Assembly: GCA_028554755.1 (NCBI GenBank)
Contig: JAPTOF010000011.1
Span: 682,001-746,000 of the forward strand
DNA length: 64,000 nt
Reading direction: 5' to 3'
Source: Cordia subcordata
Taxonomy: Eukaryota > Streptophyta > Magnoliopsida > Boraginales > Cordiaceae
Shown here: in pieces, positions 1-10,791 of the stretch
Layout: every line of letters starts with the position of its first letter
How positions within the stretch are numbered: position 1 is the stretch's first letter
The notes under the pieces: model-generated
Seen by the model: the letters and a program-made list of their open reading frames with translations, nothing else
Told to the model about the DNA's origin: nothing
Database searches by the model: none
Made by a program: the position numbers and the translations under genes

Positions 1-55
1 TGCACTTAAACATACTCCAAATCATGTAATTTACGCTCCAAATACACGCACATCA
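1..55 (-). repeat. E1 3' LTR, terminal 55 bp
   Basis: Positions about 15-55 nearly match the end of the LTR at 14195-16279, including the stretch ending in CGCACATCA. On the minus strand this is the start of U3 (TGATGTGCG...). The rest of the LTR lies left of the window. Confidence 0.8.
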
Positions 56-105
56 ACACCTCCAAACCTTCTCCTTACTTGTCCCCAAGCAAGACCACTC
101 CTAAG
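56..105 (-). other. E1 polypurine tract with adjoining hairpin
   Basis: Directly next to the LTR end, the minus strand is purine-rich (reads AAGGTTTGGAGGTGT towards the LTR). It is preceded by an imperfect inverted repeat of the CTTGCTTG/CAAGCAAG type. This is the expected place of the plus-strand primer of reverse transcription. The same module occurs at the 3' LTR junction of E2, E3, E4, N1 and A. Confidence 0.7.
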
Positions 106-923
106 CTTATCTCATGATGCTCAAAAGGTTGCCAAAAGTATTGACTTACTATCTTAACAAATCTAAGCAGTATGAGGGGTCATTTCTACTGTAAAAGGGA
201 TCTCCAAGCCTTTTTTGGATCCTCCTCTCAATCACAAAGGGACGACGTTCTTGGTGATTAGGGGCCCCCGTGTAGTGAGCATTAAACCAGTACATCCTAG
301 TCGCTTAAGGCTTAGGGTACGAAGGGGAGAAACCCCTCTCAGACATACTAACTCGAGTTTTGCCAACCACTTCAAATGAAAAAAAACAAAGAAAGAGAAC
401 TAAACACAAGTCAAATTGATATTATGTCTTTTGACACTTGTTCAACATCCTTCATTTTTTTTCTTGCCATTTGGCTTTTTCACATTTTTCACATTTTTTC
501 AATTACTTCCCACTTTTTTCACCTTTTTTTTTTTGCGTAACATCAACACAAAGAAAAAAAAGACTAAGGCACACTAAAAGAACCAATCAAGTAAAGGGGC
601 ACTCATATCAATATCCCTCTAAAATACACTTTTAACAACCAAGTTGTGGGGCAACTATAAGGTGCATTTTTAGAAGTGCTTACTCCTCACAGTTTTCAAA
701 AAGATTCTCTTCAAAGTCCTAGTTCTCCCTCCATTCCATTCACTTCGCATAATACACCCTCATCTTCGTCAATCAATTAAGTCAATCAACAAGAGCCAAT
801 GCTCCAATCAACAAAGAGATAAATGACTCTACATGCACAAAAAATCAAAAAAAATTCACCATTTTGAGCAAAACCAAGCAAATCTACCATTTATGTCAAA
901 TCCGAAAAACAAATAGAACTTCC

Positions 924-966
924 ACACCCCAAACCTAAACTTCGCTTGTCCTCAAGCAAATAGCAA
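924..966 (-). other. Internal copy of the hairpin/polypurine module (E1)
   Basis: The plus strand reads ACACCCCAAACCTAAACTTC followed by GCTTGTCCTCAAGC. This nearly repeats the LTR-junction module at 56-105, about 870 bp further inside the element. See the finding on duplicated modules. Confidence 0.65.
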
Positions 967-1389
967 TTAACCATGCAAGCAAACAAAAAATAAAGCACAT
1001 GTATGAGAGGTGTGGAAAGGGTAGAAAAATAAGGCCAAGAAGATGGAAAGATACAAGCTTGTGTTTGTGTGACTCCGCAAATGCCAATGCAATTCCAATC
1101 ATCTACTATCATGTTTCTCATCAATACACAAGCACTCAAAAAGCACACGAGAGTAGTAAACATATGCCATGCAAGTCCGCATTGGCATTAACAAATAAGA
1201 ACAAAGATGTATGCAAAAATAGAGAAGAGGAATGCAAGAAACGGGAACAAAGGTGTAGCTATTAAAAAGAAAAGAAAAAGATAAATACATAAAAACAAAA
1301 AGAAAGAACAAAATTACCAAATTCTAGGTTGCATCCTAGTAGTGCTAACCATCATGCCATCAAACAGGAAAGCTCCATTCATCAAGTGT

Positions 1390-2560
1390 CATACAAAGGC
1401 TCTTGAAGCTTGATGGACTCCACTTGAGCCATGCTTGGGTTAAAAGAATACTTCAGGGCTGCCCATTCATAGTCAATACTCATCTGTCCTTCAAATCCTT
1501 GATCTTTACTGCTCTGGAAGGGTAGGCTTTAATAACCTTGTATGGACCATCCCATAGACTTTTTAATTTACCTGGAAAAAGCTTCAATCTAGAATTAAAC
1601 AACCAAACTTTATCATTAGGAAAGAAAGATTTCCTAAGGATATGCCTATCATGCATTTTCTTCATTCTCTCTTTATAAAGCTTGGCGTTTTCATACGCCT
1701 CATATCTCAACTCCTCTAGCTTATCTAAGTCAAGCTTCCTTTTCTCCCCTGCAGTAGACAAGTCAAATTTTAAAACTTTAATAAACCAATATACTCTATG
1801 GTCTAACTCGACAAGTAGATGGCAAGCCTTCCCATACACCAACCTATATAAAGACATGCCTATAAGGGTTTTGTATGCAGTACGATAGGCCCACAATGCA
1901 TCATTCAATCTGCAAGACCAATCTTTCCTATTAGGCCTAACCATTTTCTTTAGAATGGACTTGACCTCCCTATTTGAAACTTCAACCTATCCACTTGTCT
2001 AAGGGTGATGCAAGGTAGCAATCTTATGAGTAATTAAATATTTTCTAAGTAAAGCCTTGAGTGTCCTATGGCAAAAGTGCTTTCTTTCATCACTAATCAA
2101 GACTCATGGTACCCCAAACCTAGAAAAGATATGCTCTCGAATGAATTTGACCACAACCTTGTGGTCATTGGTTCAGGTAGGACTTGTCTTAACCTATTTG
2201 GACACAGTCAATAACCATTAGGAAGTACAGATACCCAACGAAAGGTGGAAACAGACCCATGAAATCAATTCCCCAAACATCAAAAAGTTCACACACAAGA
2301 ATAAAGGAGAGAGGCATCATATTTCTCCTAGAAATGGACCCAGATTTTTGACATCTAACATACCTTTTACAAAATTCCTGAGCATCTCTAAAGAGTGTGG
2401 GCCAAAAGAATCCACATTGTAAGGCTTTAGCTACAGTTTTCTTTCCCCTAAAATGACCTCTACATGCCTCACCATGACGCATGTTCAAAATACTTTCAAA
2501 CTTGCTCTCCAAAACACACCTACGAATCACCTGATCTGCATACACCTTAAAGAGATAAGG
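1390..2560 (-). pseudogene. E1 integrase remnant
   Basis: Minus-strand pieces at 1480-1944 and 2189-2545 match the C-terminal and N-terminal parts of the integrase of element A. Visible are the zinc-binding-type segment (CHxE...[20 protein letters not shown]; note the H to R change in its first part), the start of the catalytic core (GIDFMG), and the C-terminal GPYKV (GPY/F) module. The middle of the core, including the second catalytic Asp and the Glu, is out of frame or mutated. In a living element it would insert the cDNA into nuclear DNA. No chromodomain is seen, as expected for Athila-like elements. Confidence 0.8.
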
Positions 2561-3130
2561 ATCTTCCCAAAAGAAATGCTTAACCTATGAATAAAACCTA
2601 TCCTTTTCTCTCTTCTCCTAATAGGGTGGCAACTAACCTGTGACAAGATAATTTACTATATGCGCATACCATGGTGTGTGATGTGAAACAACAAACAATT
2701 GTTCATCTAGAAAAGACTCATAGAAGGGAATAGAATAACTAGGAGACTCATGACTAAGAAGGGACAAATGATCAGCAGCAGAATTCTCAGTACCTTTCTT
2801 ATCTCTAATCTCTATGTCAAATTCTGACAAAAAGAGCATCCACGTAATCAAGTGAGGTTTAGAATCAAGCTTAGAAAAAAGATACCTCAAAGCCGCATGA
2901 TCGGGGTAAACTATGACCTTAGACCCAATAATGTATGATCGAACTTATCAAGGGAGAACACTACTACTAGAAGCTCTTTCTCAGTGGTGGTGTAATTTTT
3001 TTGAGCCTTATCTAGAGTCACACTAGCATAGTAGATCACATGGGGCAACCTATCCTTATGCTGTCCTAATACTGCTCCTATGGCAAAATCTGATACATCA
3101 CACATAATCTCAAAAGGAAGACTGTAATCA
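2560..3130 (-). pseudogene. E1 RNase H remnant
   Basis: Minus-strand pieces at 2633-2890 and 2911-3105 match the RNase H of element A. The first piece carries [15 protein letters not shown], close to the end of the domain. The second has [14 protein letters not shown] and [16 protein letters not shown], the first catalytic block and the Glu block. A frameshift separates them near 2900. The domain normally degrades the RNA strand of the RNA/DNA hybrid during reverse transcription. Confidence 0.8.
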
Positions 3131-3990
3131 GGCGACTAGAAGATAAGGGAAGAGGCAGTAAGGATTAAGCCTATCAAAAGCTCTAGTGCACTCTTCATCA
3201 AACACCAATGGGACAATTTGCACTAAGAGCCTAGACAATGGATGAGCAATCTGGGCAAAATCCTTAATAAACCTACGATAGAAACTTGCATGGCCAAAGA
3301 TCTCATGTCCATAACAGTCTTAGGAACGGGCAACTTCTCTATAAGCTTTACTTTGGTCGAGTCGACCTGGATACCATCAGAAGAACCTACATGGCCTAAA
3401 ACTATTCCTTTTTGCACCATAAAATGCGATTTCTACTGACTCAGCGCAAGATTCATCTTAATACAACGGTCCAACAGTAAAGATAAGTGACTGAGGCATT
3501 CATTAAAATTCACACCAAAGACTGAGAAATCATCCACGAATATCTCTAAGTGCCTCTCAATCATATCACTAAAGATAGCCATCGTGCACCTTTGAAAAGT
3601 GGAAGGTGCATTGCAAAGACCTAAGGACATTCTCCTATGTGTAAAGGTACCATAAAGGCACGTGAAGGTAGTCTTCTCTTGATCCTGGAGAAATACAGGG
3701 ATTTGATTGTATCCCAAATACCAATCTAAAAAGTAGTAATAACCGTGACAGGCTACTCTATCCAAAATTTGATCAAGGAAAGACAATGAGAAGTGATCTT
3801 TTCTAGTCTTAGAATTGAGCTTTCTATAGTCTGTGCACATTCTTCAACCTATAGGGATACTAGATCACCCTTATTATTCTCTAACACCTTGATCCTTAAC
3901 TTTTTTGAAACTACTTGAACAGGACTAACCCACTTGCTATCAGATATTGAATAAATGATTTCTTTATCTAAGAGCTTAATGACCTCCTTT
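3130..3990 (-). pseudogene. E1 reverse transcriptase remnant
   Basis: A minus-strand piece at 3433-3840 contains MCTDYRKLNSKTRKDHFSL, FTCLYGTFTHRRMSLGLCNA and the catalytic box FVDDFSVFG, the usual form of the YxDD motif in Athila-like elements. A shifted piece at 3223-3420 (VQKGIVLGHVGSSDGIQVD) continues into the thumb. Several stops and frameshifts separate the pieces. Compared with element A the order is the same and the decay greater. Confidence 0.85.
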
Positions 3991-5492
3991 CTCATAAACT
4001 TCAATTATATGTGGATTAAGTCATCTCTGCATCTCACGAGAAGATGCTGTACCTTTTTCTAGATGAATCCTATGCATACAAACCAAATGGTCTACACTTG
4101 TTAAATCACTAATTGTCCACCCTATAGGCTCCTTATGACTTTTAAGGACTCCTAAAAGATGCTCCTCATTCTCGCTAGACATATCAGAAGCTCTAATCAC
4201 AGGATGGGTCTCATCAGGTCCTAGGAATGCATACTTCAAGTGCTCAGGGAGGGGTTTGAGCTCTAAAGATGGGGGAGACTCAGCTGTAAGGGGATCACTA
4301 GACACTTTTAAAGGAAAAGACTTGGACTGACTAACCTCAATCAATTTTTCAGGCCTAAAGTCAACAGAAGTGGATGTGGAAGCTACATATTTGCTAATAA
4401 ATGATTTAGAATCAAACTACTCCAAAATGGCCTTAAGCTCAGCTAATTCATCCTCGACCAATAACATCTCGTAGCATGCTCCTCTACACATGGATCTATA
4501 ACATAAATGGAAAAAAAATTCTCTTCGTCATCCATACCTACACTTGCTCTATTCGCTGCCTCCGTGACTCTCATAGTGGCCTTCAAATTCCTAAACTTAA
4601 TCTCTACTAACCCCGACTTACAATGTATGACTGCATCGATTGTAGCTAAGAAGGGGTGTTCTAAAAGAACAAGTGTAGAGTGCCTAGTGTCATGGCCAGA
4701 GTCCATATCTAAGACAATGAAATCAACTGGATACACAAACTCTCTAACCTGAACTGTGACATTCTTTACTATACCTCACGGTCTCTGCTCAGATCTGTCT
4801 GCCAACTACAGCGTGACGTACGTAGGAGATAACTCCCTTAAACCTAGACGCTGGTAGACTGAGTAGGTAATTAGATTTATGCTAGACCCTAATCTAAAAT
4901 AACACGATCAATCGGGGTTTTCTTAATGCAACAAGAAATAGTGAAAGCTCTTGGGTCTTTCAACTTGGACGGGATGCCCGATGTGAAAATGCTACTCACC
5001 TTTTCAGTGAGCTTCTTTGCTTTTGGCATGTCGGAATTGTTTTGCTTTTGTGTGCATAGATCTTTGAAGAATTTCGCGTAAGCAAGAATAGGCATAATGG
5101 CGTCAACTAGAGGAAGGTTTACCTTAAGGTCTTTCAAGTGCTCTAAGATCTTACTCATTCTAATGTCCTCAGTAGGTCTGGGCTTCTTTAGCGCAACTGG
5201 AAATGGTGCTTTAGGATGACATCACTAGATTCTATGGATTGCTTCCCTTCCTATGTGGAAGGGTACTACTCTCATCTCGCTCTTTAGTGGTCTCCTCTCT
5301 CTCATGGTCCCCAACCTTACTAGGCTATATAGGAACACTAGGTGCAGACTCAACTGAATTCTCCTATTCTCTTACCGCATTGTTAATGACTCTACCACTC
5401 CTAAGTGTAATAACTACTTTCACCTATGCATGAGTGGTGTAAGAGGGATTAGAGGCAGAACTGGATTGACCTTCAGGTTTACCTCAAGCTAG
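3990..5492 (-). pseudogene. E1 gag end, protease and protease-RT linker remnant
   Basis: Minus-strand pieces at 4021-4344 (linker: SPPSLELKPLPEHLKYAFLG, HKEPIGWTISDLTSV), 4443-4736 (end of protease: YPVDFIVLDMDSGHD) and 4889-5158 (late gag) line up with 45850-46900 of element A. The region ends abruptly at the GCAGG target site of E2. Gag resumes at 12659. Confidence 0.8.
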
Positions 5493-5497
5493 GCAGG

Positions 5498-6840
5498 TGA
5501 TACGTTGTGTTTTTGTGTGTGTTTGCACTATCATTTTCCTATGTTTAAGAGGTGTTTTAAGCCTTAAGAGATGCATTAATATAATACATATAATAGAGTT
5601 AGGCTTAAGCGTAAGTAAATGTACATAGTTGAGTTTCTAAGTCAAATGCTATACGGAATACTTAATTTTGTGCCTTAGGTAGGCTATACGGCTAAAACGA
5701 AGTATGAACGAGCATGGACGCTAAAGATAAAAGAGGTACGAGTCATGTGATAAAGGCCGAGAGCAAGAAAGAGGAAATTCAAGATCAACTGGAGTAGCCG
5801 GTCGACCTAGAAAATATTGCCGGTCGACAAAGGAGACTAAAAATGCAGGTCGAGCCTCCTAAAAAGCCAGTCAACCGACTACGTGGACCGTCCAGTCCAG
5901 AGAGCAATACTTTGAAAGACGATCGAGCTAAGCAGAGAAGCTAGTTGACCGGCTAGGTCAACCAGCAGTGCGCAGTAGCTGATATAAAAGCATGATTTTC
6001 AGCCTTCAAGAGGGAGAATCTGGAGATTATCTTTAGACCCAGCATACACACACAAAAAAACCCTAGCTACACCACCTCTAACACACACACAAAATCACAT
6101 TTTTCACCTATATTCAAGCTTACTTGAGGATTCAAACACTTGGATTAAAAGCTAGTCAAAGATTTTGTACAAGAATTGCTAAGATGGAAAGGGAGTCTTT
6201 TATTCTCTCTTTCATCCTCTTTTATATTATGTTTGAGTAGATTTGTTTAGAGTGATGATACTTGTATAATGTTTTGATTCTATACCTCTATATTATGGGA
6301 TTTAATGGCTTAATATATATACATATGCTATGTTTTTCTTGTTTCAATGGCTATTGTTCAATACATGTCTAGGTGTTTGATAATATGCCTAAGAGAGTTG
6401 CATATGTATAACTTGAAGTCTATTTGCTACTAAATACCTCAAATCCATTCTATAATCATGTATATGTGTTTATGTGTGGATCTTGTGAAGTGGGTGATGC
6501 TTATATTCATGTTTATATGTATGTTTACATGCCTAGTAGTAAATATGACCTCAATATTGCATACATGTTGGCACAAAAGTGCTTTTAATGGTGTAATCCA
6601 ATCATGACGATGTTTGGTAGTTGAATAAGCCACTTTATTCATGAACACCTTGGCCTAGAACATGTATGAATGCGCTAATAGGTCAAATCCCACTATAGTG
6701 ACCCTAGAAGGACGAGCATAATTAAAGGCTAGTCTAAATCGAGTCTCCTTTGGCTTTAAATCTAGCCAATAGGTTTCCAGGTAGATTTAGTCGACTCTAG
6801 CAACACTACGCCTTGGCTTTAAATCCAGCCAATGATTTGG
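5498..6840 (+). repeat. E2 5' LTR, 3'-truncated
   Basis: It matches the E2 3' LTR from its first base to the second TTGGCT...AGCCAA hairpin (6750-6769 and 6813-6832), then stops at the copia LTR starting at 6841. The last roughly 530 bp of the LTR are missing. GGTCGAC-type repeats lie at about 5800-5960, just upstream of the TATA box. Confidence 0.85.
5981..5990 (+). promoter_or_regulatory. TATA box of E2 5' LTR
   Basis: GATATAAAAG; the same word occurs at 11263-11272 in the 3' LTR and, inverted, at 29383-29392 in solo LTR S1. It lies directly downstream of the GGTCGACC-type palindromes. Confidence 0.65.
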
Positions 6841-8727
6841 TGTTGGATCGATAATATTACATGTGGTATATCCTAGTCCATATTTAAAAAAAAAAACTAC
6901 CAAGAAAACATGCTAGGAAAATAAAATAACCATATTACACACACAAGAACATGCTTAAGAACATATAGAACATAACTAGTATTTGCAAAATATGTAAAGC
7001 TAACCTCTTGAAGTGTGGGGCCTTCTATGAAGCTAAAAATGTCACAAGCTTTGTTCTCACTCACGAAAAAGGCCACCAAAAAATTTTACTATAAGGGTGT
7101 CGCAATATGCAACTCCCTAGTCTTCTTCCCTATGGTTAAAGAGACTTATCTTAAGAGAATAGCCTCTTGTGTGGGAAAAAGCAAAGAAATATGCCCTTGA
7201 AAATCTAGAGCAAAAAGCCACACAATAAGTGTGTACTATGTATTGTAGTATTCTCTTGCCAAAATGGAAGAGATCAACTACAAAATTTTTCTGATGCTAG
7301 AAATGGTTTAAGGTCTTGCCTATTTATAGGAAAAGTTTGGCACCTAAACCTTGTAAACTTTCCATGTGGGAAACTTTTTCCTAGTAGTAAATGTTTGCTA
7401 CATGTCATGGAAGTTACTTGCACAATTTGAATTTTTCTTGTAGTAACTTTCTAGCACATGTCTTGGAAAATTGGGCAAAGCCCACAATCCAAGCCCAACA
7501 CATAGTCCATAATCCATGTGGAGGTCCAAGCCCAATAAGAAACCATCCAAGTCCAAATAGGTTATCTTGGACTCTAAAGAAAGCCCAAACCCAATTCCAA
7601 GCTTTGGACCAATAAGGCTACTACCACAATATGGAATTTTCTCTTTTAAGATTACTCTCTCAAAGTCATTTCAACTAGTTAAGGGACCAAGAAGACACAA
7701 TTAACCTTGGCTTCCAAAAATAATTAAAAAATGTCCTTGCTCGATCTAGGCGACATAATAATAATTATTTTTAACTCCGATCTATTCCACCATAAGATCA
7801 AAGTTGGACTCCAAGAATACTTGCTATTACCCAAAAGCTTTTCACAAAAGAATGTGAACTTTGTCTTTGACCTACTAAATAACCGATCATAATGCCTCTC
7901 TATGTATACCCATAACTAAGGCCGGTCCTTTGGCCTGTGTACTATCACCTCCTTAACTGCATCTTTTCTTTTGGGTCTCTTGTCCTATTGCTGACCATCC
8001 TTGGTCATGAAATCTCTTGATCTCGAGACGACCCTCAAGCCATATGACTGATACACTTATAAAGGTAGTATCACTAGATCTAGATTCGGATGATAAATTT
8101 GGACAATCCCAAAGGAGGCATATAGATTCCATATTGCATATGCATGTCCTAATTAATTAGAACCTGGCACTCAACACATGAGGCTGTTGATCCTAATAAA
8201 GTAAGATCTCACCCAAAGTGAAGCAAAGTACCAAACCCTAATTTCATTTGTTCATCCACATATGCTCAAGATTAAGAGCAATGATCATTTAATAGCAGTG
8301 AGTATCTTGTTTTCTTTCTTTGATAATATGTCTCTAGAAAATATACTCACAATGGTCCTATCTAATACGTGACACACATACTATCAAGACAAATCTGAAA
8401 AGTCTTTCAATGACCTAGGTAAATCACTCTTAACGAGGAGACTTGCTTAATATAACCTTATCTCGGTAGAGTGCTCGACACTACCATTCAGTTACATACT
8501 CAATTTATGACGTGATTAAAATTAGACTTGGACCTATTATGCATCCAGCTTCACTGAGCACCCAAGTCATTAGTTCAAGTCAAGGAACCGTTATACATAC
8601 ATCAATAAAACATACAAGAGATAATACGTAAGAAACTCATAATTCCATTTAACAAAATGATTATAGATTATTTAACATCCAAAATGTCATATAAAAATGA
8701 GCTTTGGGGCATACTAATCCTAACAAT
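6841..8727 (-). repeat. C1 copia LTR
   Basis: About 1.89 kb, homologous to the C2 3' LTR at 22980-24724 (1745 bp) in inverted orientation. Both have the TGTTAGGAT start and ATCC(T/A)ACA end. Confidence 0.8.
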
Positions 8728-9040
8728 CTGCCACTTGCACTAAAGATCACTTTTGCACAACCTGATACCTATAGACTCTAAATGTGTGGTAAACATTTTC
8801 TTTGAAAGAGTGTTTGTAAATGGGTCCGCCAGGTTTTCCGCTGAAGCTATCTTTTCAACTACAACATCTCCTCTCTGGATAAACTCATGGATCAAATGAT
8901 ATGTCCGTTCAATGTGTTTACCTTTTTCGTGATTCCTAGGCTCTTTGCACTATGAAACAACACTGTTGCTGTCGTAATACAACGTTATCAGTCTGTGAAC
9001 TACCTGCACAACCTCTAGGTCTAAAAGGAACTTTCTTAGC
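6841..9040 (-). mobile_element. C1: truncated Ty1/copia element (3' LTR plus RNase H tail)
   Basis: This minus-oriented fragment nearly mirrors 22700-24724 (C2). The LTR spans 6841-8727; on the plus strand it starts TGTTGGATCG and ends AATCCTAACA, forming the short terminal inverted repeat TGTTGGAT/ATCCAACA. Right of it, the minus strand carries the copia polypurine tract and about 310 bp of the RNase H/C-terminal coding tail. At about 9040 copia ends and gypsy integrase sequence begins, so this is a deletion or recombination product and not a complete insertion. Confidence 0.8.
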
Positions 9041-9410
9041 CATACTGGGTGAGAAAAGGAAGTTTAACCTAGCAGAATTAGAGGAGCTTAGGTTTAAGGC
9101 GTATGAGAATACCAAGCTTTATAAGGGTAGAATGAAGAGAATTCATGATAAACATATTCTTAAGAAATCATTCTCTCCCTCCAATAAAGTTTCGTTATTT
9201 AACTCATGTTTGAAGCTCTTTCCAGGTAAGCTCAAGTTAAGATAGAATGGTCCGTACGAGATGTTAGTTGCCAATCCTTCCAGAGTAGTTAAGATCAAGT
9301 ATTTGAAGGATGGCCAAGAGATGACAGTGAACAAGCAATGCTTGAAGCATGCAAATGATTTAAGCATGGCTCGTCTACAAGCTTTAATGCTTTAGTACCC
9401 CATCTATGGA
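9041..9410 (+). pseudogene. E2 integrase C-terminal remnant
   Basis: The plus strand encodes [39 protein letters not shown] and LKLFPGKLK, matching the integrase C-terminus of element A (43123-44289), including the stretch before the GPY/F module. After a stop at 9243 the reading continues to about 9400. The 5' side is fused to copia sequence. Confidence 0.8.
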
Positions 9411-10756
9411 GGTTAAAGATGAGTTGGTGTTCACCTGGCTGATGATGTGGTGGTTATGCTACTAAGAGGCAACTTAGGTTCAATTTTGCAATTTTGCTCT
9501 TATTTCATTTTCCTTTCCTTTATTTTGTTTTCTTTTTCTTTAACCCACACCAAAGTGTTGAATCTCGATCCTTGGTCCCTAAAGATACACCGTTGTTATT
9601 TATTATACATGCCAATGCAAGCATGCATGGGCAATGCTACTAACCTTGTTTTCTTTGTGAGTGTTTGTGAATTGTAAGTCATAGGGTTAGTAGTACTATG
9701 GTGATTTCATTAGCATGGAGAGCTTCAAAGACAATGCAAGGTTGTATCTATCTTTTCTCCCGTTATTCCCCATGTTTCTACCCCATCCCCATTACCCTTA
9801 CTTGCTTTGTAATGCCAATTTGCTTTGCTTGAGGACAAGAAAAGTTTAGGTTTGGTAGTGTGGGTGTTTGGCCTTATTGTTTTATGTTTTCTTAAGGAAG
9901 ATTGCATTATTTGGTTAAAAATGGTGAAAATTTTTCAAATTTTAATGCATGTAGAGTTGTTTATTTCTTGCTTAATCATTGTGTTGGCTATTGTGATTTA
10001 CTCAGTTGATTAGTGAATATGAATGGCATTGTGGGGAAGTGAATGGAGTGGATTGAAAATTGGGTCTTGGAGAGGGATACCCTTGGAAGTTGTGGGGAGT
10101 AAGAATCTTTAAAAGGAACCTTTGTAGCCATTCCATAGCTTGGTATGAAAGAGTGTTGAAAAAGGATTGTTGATATAAGTGCCCCATTCTTGATTGGTTT
10201 TTGTTGATATGCCAAAGCCTTTCTTTTTCTTTTCTTTTTGTGTGAATGCAATGCAAAGTATGAAAAATCCAAAAAAAAATTGAAAAAGGCAAAAGGTGCA
10301 AATATAATAAAAAAATTGAAAAAAGAAAAAAAAGCCGAAGACACAAAAAAGTTTTGTTAATAAGTGCATAAATGACACAATGTCAACTTAGCACATGCTA
10401 TATCATCTTTATAGATATATGAATAAGGCTTTTATAAGTCATTACATTTGTACATTCTCTTATCTTGTCCTTGAGGCTTTATACATGTTGAGGAGGCCAC
10501 GTTAGTTGCGGGGGACATGAAATATCAACATCCCGACTGTGTGAGCTAGACTCCTAGGCTTGTGATGGATGGGCTATTTGGGAAATTCCAATGAGGAATA
10601 AGGCCCCTTATGAGTAGAGGAAGGATCCAAAGAGACTTGGGGATCTCTCCACAATACGAATGCCCCTTTCATGCTTCTTAGACTAACATTGATAACGAGT
10701 TAATTCCTTAGGTAACCCTTTCCAACAGCTTTAGAAATAAACTTAAGATTGGGCGT
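9411..10756 (+). other. E2 post-integrase noncoding region
   Basis: It is homologous to 41765-43122 (inverted) of element A. Landmarks are CTACTAAGAGGCAACTTAGG just after the integrase, the internal hairpin/purine module at 9818-9870, and an A-rich tract at 10210-10370 (repeated AAAAATTGAAAAA-type units). Overlapping ORFs of 60-118 codons on the opposite strand are artefacts of this low-complexity sequence. Confidence 0.65.
9818..9870 (+). other. Internal copy of the hairpin/polypurine module (E2)
   Basis: It reads TTTGCTTGAGGACAAGAAAA followed by GTTTAGGTTTGGTAGTGTGGG, about 935 bp upstream of the LTR-junction module at 10757-10791. Confidence 0.6.
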
Positions 10757-10791
10757 GCTTGGGGACAAGCAAGGAGAATGTTTGAGGGTCT
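10757..10791 (+). other. E2 polypurine tract with hairpin
   Basis: GCTTGGGGACAAGCAAGGAG, then AATGTTTGAGGGTCT directly before the LTR start at 10792. This is the expected plus-strand primer site. Confidence 0.75.

Larger units (their letters stand above)
56..1390 (-). other. E1 post-integrase noncoding region
   Basis: This stretch lies between the integrase end and the 3' LTR. I see no env-like ORF; the short ORFs are low-complexity. Two conserved landmarks are present: a purine-rich (minus strand) A/T tract at about 440-560, and a second hairpin-plus-purine module at 924-966. Both occur at matching places in E2, E3, N1 and A. Confidence 0.65.

Noticed and set aside
10002..10378. Overlapping 89-118 codon ORFs on the minus strand
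   Set aside because: They are Phe/Lys-rich translations of the A-rich tract in the E2 3' noncoding region, in three frames at once; no conservation between copies.
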